DNA of 64,000 nucleotides, from contig NZ_AUHC01000002.1 of assembly GCF_000422985.1 (NCBI RefSeq), positions 248,001 to 312,000 on the forward strand, read 5' to 3'. Under the pieces are notes generated by a model that was not told the origin of the DNA, made no database searches, and saw nothing but the letters and a program-made list of their open reading frames with translations. The translations under genes and the position numbers were made by a program. Position 1 is the first letter of the stretch; each line of letters starts with the position of its first letter. Origin of the DNA: Erythrobacter cryptus DSM 12079 (GTDB taxonomy: Bacteria; Pseudomonadota; Alphaproteobacteria; Sphingomonadales; Sphingomonadaceae). Positions 16,328-23,722 of the stretch are shown piece by piece.

Positions 16328-18892
16328 TCAGGCATCGGGCAGGAGCCGCGCCAGATCGGCCAGGCCATAGGGCTTCCTCAGCACCGCTGCGGCCCCCAGC
16401 CGGGCGAAATCCTCGGTGTCCTCGGCATAGCCGGTGGCAAGCACGAAGCGCACGCCCCCCGCGCGCAGCGCCGCGGCGATGGGTTCGGCCGATTCGCTCC
16501 CGAGGTTGAAGTCGATGATCGCCAGCTCGGGCGGGCTGGCGGCAATCGCGGCGAGCGCCTCGGCGACGCTCGCGGCAATCGTGACTTCGGCGACACCCAG
16601 CCGCTTGAGGCTTTCGGCGGCATCGAGCGCGATGATGATGCTGTCTTCCACCACCAGCGCGCGCGCGGGGCGGACGAGGGTGGCAGCCGGCGCTGCGGCA
16701 GGCGCCGCGGCGGGCGGCGCGGCCGCGGCGGTGGGGGCGGCGGGGGTGGCCGGCTCGGCCGCGCGCGGGGCGAGATGGCGCGCGGGGATGACGAAATCGG
16801 CCTCCAGCCCGGTCAGGCGAAAGTTGAGCGTGGCGGTGCCGCCAAGCTCGTGCGGGATCGCCCGGGTGATGATGGTGGAGCCGAAGCCCTCGCGCGCCGG
16901 GGCGGTCACCGGCGGGCCGCCGCTTTCGCGCCAGGCGATCGCCAGATCGCCCCTCGCGGTGCGCGCGAGGCTGACGCTGACGCACCCGGCGCGGGCCGAA
17001 AGGGCGCCATATTTGGCCGAATTGGTCGCCAGTTCATGCACCACCAGGGCCAGCATGGTATAGGCCGCAGGCACGACCAGCACGTCCTCGCCGGTGAGCC
17101 GGAAGCGCGCCGGATCGCCCCCGGTATAGGGGGCAAGTTCTTCGGTGATCAGCCGGGTGAGGCTGGCCGGGCCCCAATTGTGCGCGGTGATGTTGTCATG
17201 GGCGGCGGCGAGCGCGGCGATGCGCCCGCCGAGGATAGCGGCAAAGCCCGGCACCGAAAGCGCCTCGGCCTCGGACTGGGCGACGAGCGCGCGGATCAGC
17301 GCGAGGATGTTGCGCACCCGGTGATTGAGCTCGGCGATCAGCAGATCCTGCTGCGCGGCGGCGCGCGCGCGCGCGTGCGCGAGATCGGCATTCAGCCGCA
17401 GCACCACCTCGATGAGGGTGCGGCGCAGCCCTTCGGCGATCGCGCATTCCTCGGCGCTCCACTCGGCCGAATGGCCGCGCACGGTCTCGACCCAGGCGGC
17501 AAAGCTGGCGCGCGGCTGGAGCATCTCGCCCGGGGGCGCGGCGGCCTTGGCCGGATCGCCCGCCCAGGTGACGATCCGCTCGAGCGGGCGGCGCCACAGC
17601 ACCAGCACCTCGCGCCCGCCATGCGCCAGCGGCAGCACCAGCGCCCCGGTGGCGCGCTCGGCAAAGGCGGCGGCCTCGGCGATCTGTTCGGCCAGCCGGG
17701 TGGTGGCCAGCACCGCCCCGCTCAGCGCCGGCGCGAGCAGCGGGGCGATGGCCGCAAATTCGCCCTCCCTGGGGGCGGCGCCGCTGGCGGAGTAGCGGCC
17801 CTCGGCCATGAGCGAGAGGCCGTCATGCGCGATCACCCCGCCAAGAAGCTCGGCGATCAGCGGCAGGCTGTCAGCCAGGCTTGCCCCGCCCGAGAGGCGC
17901 AGCAGCAGCCGCTCGTTGAGCAGCCGCGCGCGCTCGCGCAGCCGCTCGCTCTCGGCCAGGAGGATGCGGTCGAGCATCAGCGAGAAGGTCTGGCTCAGCA
18001 CCTCGGCCACGGTGCGCAGCGAATAGGGCGGCAGGCGCGGGGTGCGGTGGTGGCAGGCGATCATCCCCCACAGCCGCTCGTGCCGCACGATCGCGATCGC
18101 CAGCGAGGCGCCCACCCCCATGTTGCGCATGTAGGCAAGGTGCATCTTGGAATGGGCGCGCAGCATCGACATCGACAGGTCGAGCGGGGTGTCATCGGGC
18201 CCGCGCGCCGGGATGATCGGCACCGGCTCGGCGTTCATGTCGGCGATCACGCGAAAACGGTTGCGGCGGAACAGCTCACGCGCCTGGCGCGGGATATCGG
18301 CAGCCGGGTAGCGCAGCCCGAGATAGGGCTCGAGCGCCGTGTCGCGCTCCTCGGCGATCACCTCGCCGCTGTCATCTGGGTGGAAGCGGTAGATCATCAC
18401 CCGGTCATATCCGGTCATCTGCCGCACCAGCCGCGCCGCGCTGTCGCACAGTTCGGCAAGGCCGGCGGCCTGTTCCAGCCGGGCGATGGCAGGCACGATC
18501 AGGCTGACATGATCGGCAAAGGCATCCGCAGCGTGGGGTTCAAGCTCGATGATCTGAAGGCCGCAGCTTGTGTGCAGCGCGCAATCGAAGCGCGCGCCAT
18601 TGCCGGCAAGGTCGAGCCCGAAGCGCCGGGTGCAGCTGTCCGGCCCAAGCGGCTCGGCAAGCGCGGCGGTGATGGTCTCGAGCGCGGCCGGGGCGAGGAT
18701 CGTGGCGAGCGGCGTGCCCGCTGCCGGGGTCGCCTCGAGGCCGAGCATGGCACCGAGGTTGGCCGAGGCATGGGCGATCCGCCCCGCGGCATCGGCGGCA
18801 ATGAGCGCACCGAAGCCCTGGATCGCGGCGATATGGTGGATCGGCTCACGATCGCATTCGGTGAGGGCATCGCCGCGCGGCTGGAGGTTCAT
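16328..18892 (-). CDS. bphP: Bacteriophytochrome HWE histidine kinase with C-terminal receiver
   Basis: An 854-residue red/far-red photoreceptor with PAS-GAF-PHY-HWE kinase-REC order. Cys13 in ECDREPIH is the expected biliverdin attachment site. The GAF domain has YPAADIPRQAR (Asp199) and HLAYMRNMGV (His251), both needed around the chromophore. The kinase is of the HWE type (AELNHRVRNILALIRAL, His524) and the receiver acceptor is Asp794 in IIDFNLG. The segment IAAIQGFG replaces the common I-Q-P-H-G. The start ATG overlaps the bphO stop by 4 bp, so pigment supply and apoprotein are coupled. A run of Ala/Pro links kinase and receiver. Confidence 0.93.
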   Translation of the reverse strand: MNLQPRGDALTECDREPIHHIAAIQGFGALIAADAAGRIAHASANLGAMLGLEATPAAGTPLATILAPAALETITAALAEPLGPDSCTRRFGLDLAGNGARFDCALHTSCGLQIIELEPHAADAFADHVSLIVPAIARLEQAAGLAELCDSAARLVRQMTGYDRVMIYRFHPDDSGEVIAEERDTALEPYLGLRYPAADIPRQARELFRRNRFRVIADMNAEPVPIIPARGPDDTPLDLSMSMLRAHSKMHLAYMRNMGVGASLAIAIVRHERLWGMIACHHRTPRLPPYSLRTVAEVLSQTFSLMLDRILLAESERLRERARLLNERLLLRLSGGASLADSLPLIAELLGGVIAHDGLSLMAEGRYSASGAAPREGEFAAIAPLLAPALSGAVLATTRLAEQIAEAAAFAERATGALVLPLAHGGREVLVLWRRPLERIVTWAGDPAKAAAPPGEMLQPRASFAAWVETVRGHSAEWSAEECAIAEGLRRTLIEVVLRLNADLAHARARAAAQQDLLIAELNHRVRNILALIRALVAQSEAEALSVPGFAAILGGRIAALAAAHDNITAHNWGPASLTRLITEELAPYTGGDPARFRLTGEDVLVVPAAYTMLALVVHELATNSAKYGALSARAGCVSVSLARTARGDLAIAWRESGGPPVTAPAREGFGSTIITRAIPHELGGTATLNFRLTGLEADFVIPARHLAPRAAEPATPAAPTAAAAPPAAAPAAAPAATLVRPARALVVEDSIIIALDAAESLKRLGVAEVTIAASVAEALAAIAASPPELAIIDFNLGSESAEPIAAALRAGGVRFVLATGYAEDTEDFARLGAAAVLRKPYGLADLARLLPDA

Positions 18893-19497
18893 GCGCCCAC
18901 GCCCTGCGCCGCAAGGTCGCCCTGCCCGGCCCGGGCGACATCGAGGAAATGGGCAAAGACCGCCTCTGCCGCAGCGGCGGCGCCCTCGGCCTCGCGCGGC
19001 CCGCAAGGCCGCTCGATCCGTGCGCGCAGCGCCTGCCAGAAGGCGAGCATCGCCCTATCGCCGAGGAAGGCGACCGGCCAGGCGCCCGCACCGATGCGGG
19101 TGACGGCGCGGGCGATGGCGCGGTTGCCGAGCGCCGATCCGGCAAGCACCCAGGCCACCCCCAGCACGGCGCCGGCCCCGCGCCCCAGGGCCGCGATCCG
19201 CGGGGCCGGGGCGGGCGGCGGCGCCGACGCCGCGCCCAGCGCGGCCAGATCGGCGGCGATCAGCGGGGTCTGCGGCGGGGGGTGCAGCGGCGCCGGGGCA
19301 TGGGCGGCAAGCCAGGCCTCGACCGGCGCGCGGGCGGCGTGCTGAAGCGCGAGGAAGCGGGCATAATCGGCGCGGCTGTGCCAACCCGCCGCAGCCTGCA
19401 TCGCGGCATCGAGCAGGCCATGCGCGGCCATGGTCGTACCGCGCAGATGCCCCCTCAGATCCGCGGCCCCCGCGGCGTGGTCACTGGCATGCGCCAT
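18889..19497 (-). CDS. bphO: Biliverdin-producing heme oxygenase
   Basis: A 202-residue heme oxygenase fold protein. HLRGTTMAAHGLLDAA carries the proximal heme His, and GVAWVLAGSALGNRAIAR matches the distal-helix region (G-x-x-Y/W-V-L-x-G-S-x-L-G). It opens heme to biliverdin, the chromophore of the phytochrome encoded immediately downstream with ATGA overlap. The start ATG 19497 has AGGAAGGA about 8 bp upstream. A TGTC-N10-GACA element lies 83-100 bp upstream of the start. Confidence 0.9.
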   Translation of the reverse strand: MAHASDHAAGAADLRGHLRGTTMAAHGLLDAAMQAAAGWHSRADYARFLALQHAARAPVEAWLAAHAPAPLHPPPQTPLIAADLAALGAASAPPPAPAPRIAALGRGAGAVLGVAWVLAGSALGNRAIARAVTRIGAGAWPVAFLGDRAMLAFWQALRARIERPCGPREAEGAAAAAEAVFAHFLDVARAGQGDLAAQGVGA

Positions 19498-19579
19498 CGC
19501 CACCGTCCTTCCTGCCCGATCTGGCTGCGTCCCGCTCTGCCAGGCGATCCCGAGTGTAAGGCAAATGAGGCGCGAAAAA

Positions 19580-19597
19580 TGTCCAGCCGTAATGACA
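19580..19597. promoter_or_regulatory. PpsR/CrtJ-like operator upstream of bphO-bphP
   Basis: TGTCCAGCCGTAATGACA fits the TGTC-N10-GACA (TGT-N12-ACA) palindrome bound by PpsR/CrtJ, the redox/light repressor of photosynthesis genes in purple and aerobic phototrophic bacteria. An 8-base match is expected about once per 65 kb by chance, so location is the main support: it lies directly upstream of the photoreceptor operon. Confidence 0.5.
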
Positions 19598-19670
19598 CAT
19601 GGCGCCGCCCTTGGCAATTGCGGCGCACGGATGCCGGGCGGCGAGGCCGGCGCCCGTCGAGGCCCGGGGC

Positions 19671-19970
19671 CTACGGCGCGAGGAGGCGCCCGCCTTCCTT
19701 GCGCACCGCTGCCTCGAGCGGGGCCTTCATCACGCTCAGCATCAGCGGCAGCTCCATGGTGATCACCACCTCGCCCTCGCGCACCTCGACCGCGCCGGGG
19801 ATGGCAATGCCCATCACCTCGGCGGTGAGGTCCATGCGGTCCTCGCTCGGCCAGGCGGTCGTCACCCGGGCGAGGCCGGGGGGGAAGAAGCCGGCGATCT
19901 CGTCGGCATGGGCGCGCATCCGCCGGCGCACCTCCTCCTTGCCGAGATCGTGGGGCAGGGTGACGCGCAT
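19671..19970 (-). CDS. Polyhydroxyalkanoic acid system family protein
   Basis: A 99-residue protein starting MRVTLPHDLGKEEVRRRM, with TAWPSEDRMDLTAEVMG and a final KEGGRLL, matching the small PHA-system family often encoded near polyester-granule genes. Its exact role is not known, and no phaC/phaZ is nearby. It is the last gene of a three-gene minus-strand unit, 4 bp after the XpaC-like gene. The start ATG 19970 is set by the conserved N-terminus. Confidence 0.75.
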   Translation of the reverse strand: MRVTLPHDLGKEEVRRRMRAHADEIAGFFPPGLARVTTAWPSEDRMDLTAEVMGIAIPGAVEVREGEVVITMELPLMLSVMKAPLEAAVRKEGGRLLAP

Positions 19971-19974
19971 CGCC

Positions 19975-20790
19975 TTATCGTTCCTTGCCGGTGGGCATGG
20001 CCGAGAAATCGGGCAGGGGCACGCCGGTATCGGGCATCGCGGAAGCATCCTCGAGCGCCGCGGCGCCGCCATAGCGATATTCGAGATAGCGGCTCTTGAT
20101 CGCCAGATCATCGAGCGCGCCCTCGGCAAGGCGGCGGGTGACCCGATCGACCTCGCCTGAAAGCCTCTCGAGGCTTTCAACGAGGCGCGCGTCCGCGGTC
20201 TTGCCGGCATATTCCTCGGCGCGCAGGTGTTGGGGGATCTTGCGGTAATTGTCGATCGTCTCGGGGATATATTCGCCCACCAGCTCGCGCACCTCGGCCA
20301 TGGCCGGGTGATCGGGGGCGACATGGGCCATCTGGCCGGCGAGCGCATCGAGCCGGGCGCCCAATTGGGCGATGATGGCCTGGGCTGCCGGGGGCAGGGC
20401 TGCGCGCTGGGCCTCGAGCCACAATTGCGTGCGCGCCACCATCTGGGCGGGATTGCCCTGTTTCAATTCAGTGCGCCGGGGCACCCTGGTGCGCGGCACG
20501 AACAGGAAGAACAGCACCGCCGCCACCACCGCCGCTGCCGCCAGCATCACCCCGGCAAAGCCGATCCCGTCGATGATGATGCCGGTGGCGATCACCGCGG
20601 CCATGATGGCGAGCAGCGTTGCGCCGAGACCCTTCATCCGCCTGATGAGGTTCTTGCGCTTCAATTCGGCCGAGCCGCGCCCGATGCTGCCGCGCGGGGC
20701 GGCCCGGTGGGTGCCGCCCTCCTGCTGGCGGATGAGGCTTTGGCGCGCCTCTTGCAGGATGCGATCGGATTGCGGCGTGCTGTCGGCCAT
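19975..20790 (-). CDS. XpaC-like membrane protein (TelA partner)
   Basis: A 271-residue protein. A 50-residue basic cytoplasmic N-terminus is followed by two adjacent membrane segments at about 54-73 and 77-98, then a helical domain (YIPETIDNYRKIP, ADARLVESLERLSGEVDRV). This layout and its partner TelA recall the XpaC/halogen_hydrol family. In Bacillus xpaC is next to the telA homologue yaaN. The name refers to an indicator-dye phenotype; the true function is unknown. The telA stop and this start share a base (TGATG); a GTG one codon upstream (20793) is possible. Confidence 0.6.
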   Translation of the reverse strand: MADSTPQSDRILQEARQSLIRQQEGGTHRAAPRGSIGRGSAELKRKNLIRRMKGLGATLLAIMAAVIATGIIIDGIGFAGVMLAAAAVVAAVLFFLFVPRTRVPRRTELKQGNPAQMVARTQLWLEAQRAALPPAAQAIIAQLGARLDALAGQMAHVAPDHPAMAEVRELVGEYIPETIDNYRKIPQHLRAEEYAGKTADARLVESLERLSGEVDRVTRRLAEGALDDLAIKSRYLEYRYGGAAALEDASAMPDTGVPLPDFSAMPTGKER

Positions 20791-22007
20791 CACTTGTCCA
20801 GCGCGAGGAGCGAGGGGGTTTGCGATGCGACCTTGGCCTGCGCCTGGGCCTGGCCTTCGGCGCGGGCGATGTAGCCCTTGGACTTTTCGACCTCGGCGCT
20901 GAGCACGTTCACGGTCTGCTTCATCGAATCGAGCGCGCGCACCTTGAAGTCGTCCACCGCGTCCATGGTGTCATAGATGTTCTGGAAGGCGCGCTGGAGC
21001 GTTTCGAGCGGGATGGTGCTGGCCGCGGCCTGCTCGTGGATCTGCGCGGTCTGTTCGCGCAGCAGGGTGCTGGTCGAATCGATGATGTCGCTGGTGGTCT
21101 GGTTGAGCGCGGTGATCTGGCCGAGCACGAGGCGCTGGTTGGTCATCGCCTGGGCCACGGTCACCGCGGTGCGCAGCGCCCCCACGGTGGTGGTGCTGGC
21201 CCGGTCGACGCCCTTGACCAGTTCGACATTGTTCTTCTTGACCAGATCGAGCGCGAGATAGCCCTGCACGCTCACCGCCATTTGCGTCAGCAAGTCCTGG
21301 GTGCGCTGGCGGACATAGAACAGCGCCGATTCGCGCAGCGCCTTGGCCTTGGCCGGATCGCTGCTGTCGAGTTCATTCGCCTTGGCCTCGAGCCGCTCGT
21401 CGAGCCGCCGGGCGATGTGGATCATCTGCTCAAGCTCGCCCATCGCCGCCCACAGCTTCTGCCGCTCGGTGTCGATCGCGGCGTTATCGAGGTGCAGCTC
21501 CTTCTTGCCACTTTCCAGCCGCTTGAGGATTTCGGCGATGTGCCCCTGGGCGCTGGTGTAGCTGTCGAAATAGTTCTTGAGCTTGTTGCCGAAGGGGATG
21601 AAGCCCAAGAGCTTGCGCGGGCCGGACAGCTTGCCCTTGCGCCCCGGATCGAGTTCCTCGATTGTGCGGCGCAGCTCGGCCAGATCCTTGCCCACCCCGC
21701 TGTCGGCATCCATGGCGCGCACCGGCCGGTCGAGAAAGCGGTTGGACATCGCCGCCGCCGCGCGGATCTGCTCCTGGCCCATGCGGGTGATCTGATCGAC
21801 CTTCTCGCCGAACTGGGGAGAATTGGCATCGACGCTGACCAGCTCGTTGACGAAGGCATCGACCTTCATGTCGAGCTTGGATTTCTGTTCCTCGCTCACC
21901 GGCACCAGCCCCGCGGCCTGCTCGGGCGCCACCTGCGGCACCGGATCGGGCGGAGTGAGCGAGAAGGCGCTCGCGGTGGCAGTCGCGGTCTCGGTTGGCG
22001 TGCTCAT
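20790..22007 (-). CDS. telA: Toxic anion resistance protein TelA family
   Basis: A 405-residue, highly helical cytoplasmic protein of the TelA/KlaA family. Typical features are FGNKLKNYFDSYTSAQGHI around residues 130-150, a long coiled-coil middle, and VKGVDRASTTTVGALRTAV near residue 275. Homologues are linked to tellurite and envelope stress, but a biochemical activity is not established. It opens the telA/XpaC-like/PHA-protein unit, with AAGGGAG about 11 bp before ATG 22007. The promoter region is shared with the divergent DUF389 gene and contains an inverted repeat. Confidence 0.88.
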   Translation of the reverse strand: MSTPTETATATASAFSLTPPDPVPQVAPEQAAGLVPVSEEQKSKLDMKVDAFVNELVSVDANSPQFGEKVDQITRMGQEQIRAAAAMSNRFLDRPVRAMDADSGVGKDLAELRRTIEELDPGRKGKLSGPRKLLGFIPFGNKLKNYFDSYTSAQGHIAEILKRLESGKKELHLDNAAIDTERQKLWAAMGELEQMIHIARRLDERLEAKANELDSSDPAKAKALRESALFYVRQRTQDLLTQMAVSVQGYLALDLVKKNNVELVKGVDRASTTTVGALRTAVTVAQAMTNQRLVLGQITALNQTTSDIIDSTSTLLREQTAQIHEQAAASTIPLETLQRAFQNIYDTMDAVDDFKVRALDSMKQTVNVLSAEVEKSKGYIARAEGQAQAQAKVASQTPSLLALDK

Positions 22008-22049
22008 GCCGGTTGTGCTCCCTTGGCGGCGCCGCGGCGCCCTCTCCAT

Positions 22050-22071
22050 GTGTATTAGTTATCTAAAACAC
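22050..22071. promoter_or_regulatory. 22-bp imperfect inverted repeat between telA and DUF389 gene
   Basis: Half-sites GTGTATTAG (22050-22058) and CTAAAACAC (22063-22071) face each other across TTAT; 9 of 11 positions are symmetric. It is one of the few AT-rich patches in the region and lies 43 bp before telA and 137 bp before the DUF389 start. A dimeric repressor or activator site is a reasonable reading; the factor is unknown. A perfect palindrome GGCGCCGCGGCGCC sits at 22028-22041 in the telA leader. Confidence 0.45.
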
Positions 22072-22207
22072 GCCTTTCAAGCGCGCTGCCATGCTAGGCG
22101 CGAAGCAGCCTTGCGTCCATCGCGCCGCGGGGCGCTTGGCAAGCCGCCGCGGGCCGTTCTATCCGGGGGGGGACTATCACGGCACAAAGACAAGGGGAAA
22201 CGAGCCG

Positions 22208-23719
22208 ATGGACAGCACCACCACCAGCAGCGAGGCCGGCGCGGCGCGCATCGGTCTGCTCCGGGCCCTGGCCGGGGTGCGGCGCTGGTGGAAGGCGAGC
22301 GTGGTCGGCGCGATCGATCACGTCGAGGTGATCGACCGCCGCAAAGAGGACAGCGCGCTTACCCAGCACTATCTGTTCATGATCGCGATGAGTGCGGGCA
22401 TAGCGGTTCTCGGCCTGCTCCTGTCCTCGCCCGCGGTGGTGATCGGGGCGATGCTGCTCTCGCCGCTGATGGGGCCGATCATGGGGCTGGGCTTTGCCCT
22501 TGCCATCGGCGATTGGGACTGGCTCAAGCTGGCGCTGCGCACCCTGCTGATCGGCAGCGCCATGGCGGTGCTGCTGTGCGCGGTGCTGGTGTTTTTCTCG
22601 CCGATCCAGACTGTGACCAGCGAGATCGCGGCGCGCACCCGGCCCAACCTGTTCGATCTGTTCGTCGCGCTGTTCTCCGCCCTGGCCGGGGCCTATGCGA
22701 TGATCCGCGGGAAGGAGGGCGCGATCGTGGGCGTGGCCATCGCCACCGCGCTGATGCCGCCGCTCGCGGTGGTGGGCTTCGGGCTTGCCACCTTCAACTG
22801 GACGGTGTTCTCGGGCGCGCTGCTGCTGTTCGTCACCAACTTCATCACCATCGCGCTCACCGCCTTTGCCATGGCCAAGCTCTACGGCTTTCGCAATGCG
22901 CTGAGCGCGCGCAACACGCTTTACCAGAACCTCGCGCTGCTCGCGGTGTTTGCCGGGCTCGCCGTGCCGCTCGGCTTCTCGCTCCAGCAGATCGCCTGGG
23001 AGACCAACGCCCAGCGCCTCGTGCGCGACGAATTGCGCGCACACTTTCCGCGTCCGGCGCAGCTCGATGCGGTCGAGATCGACTTTGCCGCCGATCCGCT
23101 CGAGATCAGCGCGATCGTGTTCACGCCCGAGATCCGCGGCGAGGCCGAGGCAGCGATCAGCCGGGCGCTGGCGGCGCGGCTGCGGCGCCCGGTCGCGCTG
23201 ACCTTGACCCAGACCCAGACCGAAACCGGCGCCAGTGCTGCCCAGCGTGCCCAGCTTTCCGCCACCCGGGCGGCCGAGGAAGCCGCTGCGCGCGAGCGCA
23301 ACCGGGCGCTGGTCGCCCGGCTGGCGCTGGCCGCGGGGGTGGACGAAGGCGAGGTGATGCTCGACCGGGTGCGCCGCCGCGCGCTGGTGCGCGCCCAGCG
23401 GCTCGAGGGCGCGGGCCTGCCGGCCTATCGCGCGCTCGAGCAGCGCATTGCCGCAAGCGTGCCCGAATGGCGGATCGAGCTGATCCCGCCCGCCCTGCCA
23501 CTGTCGGCGAGCATCCCCGGAACGGGCGAGGCGGGCGCGGATGAGGCGCTGGAACTGGTGGGCTGGGCGGCCAAGCGGCTGGGGCGCGGGGTGGTGCTGA
23601 CCGGCCCGGTCGAGGATGCCGAGGCCGCCGCCGAAACGCTGCGCGCCGAGGGCGTCACCGTTACCACCCGCCCCGGCACGGCGCCGCTGCGCGCCGACTG
23701 GGCCGAGGAGCAGCCCTGA
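22208..23719 (+). CDS. DUF389 integral membrane protein
   Basis: A 503-residue protein. Residues about 50-320 contain the DUF389 core with repeated hydrophobic helices and the signature SSPAVVIGAMLLSPLMGPIM, then FVALFSALAGAYAMIRGKE and GVAIATALMPPLAVVGFG. The C-terminal 180 residues are soluble and Ala/Glu-rich with two repeats of a small alpha/beta unit. Function in this family is unknown. ATG 22208 follows AAGGGGAAA by about 8 bp. It is divergent from telA and ends 3 bp before the convergent acyl-AMP ligase gene. Confidence 0.85.
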   Translation: MDSTTTSSEAGAARIGLLRALAGVRRWWKASVVGAIDHVEVIDRRKEDSALTQHYLFMIAMSAGIAVLGLLLSSPAVVIGAMLLSPLMGPIMGLGFALAIGDWDWLKLALRTLLIGSAMAVLLCAVLVFFSPIQTVTSEIAARTRPNLFDLFVALFSALAGAYAMIRGKEGAIVGVAIATALMPPLAVVGFGLATFNWTVFSGALLLFVTNFITIALTAFAMAKLYGFRNALSARNTLYQNLALLAVFAGLAVPLGFSLQQIAWETNAQRLVRDELRAHFPRPAQLDAVEIDFAADPLEISAIVFTPEIRGEAEAAISRALAARLRRPVALTLTQTQTETGASAAQRAQLSATRAAEEAAARERNRALVARLALAAGVDEGEVMLDRVRRRALVRAQRLEGAGLPAYRALEQRIAASVPEWRIELIPPALPLSASIPGTGEAGADEALELVGWAAKRLGRGVVLTGPVEDAEAAAETLRAEGVTVTTRPGTAPLRADWAEEQP

Positions 23720-23722
23720 GGC

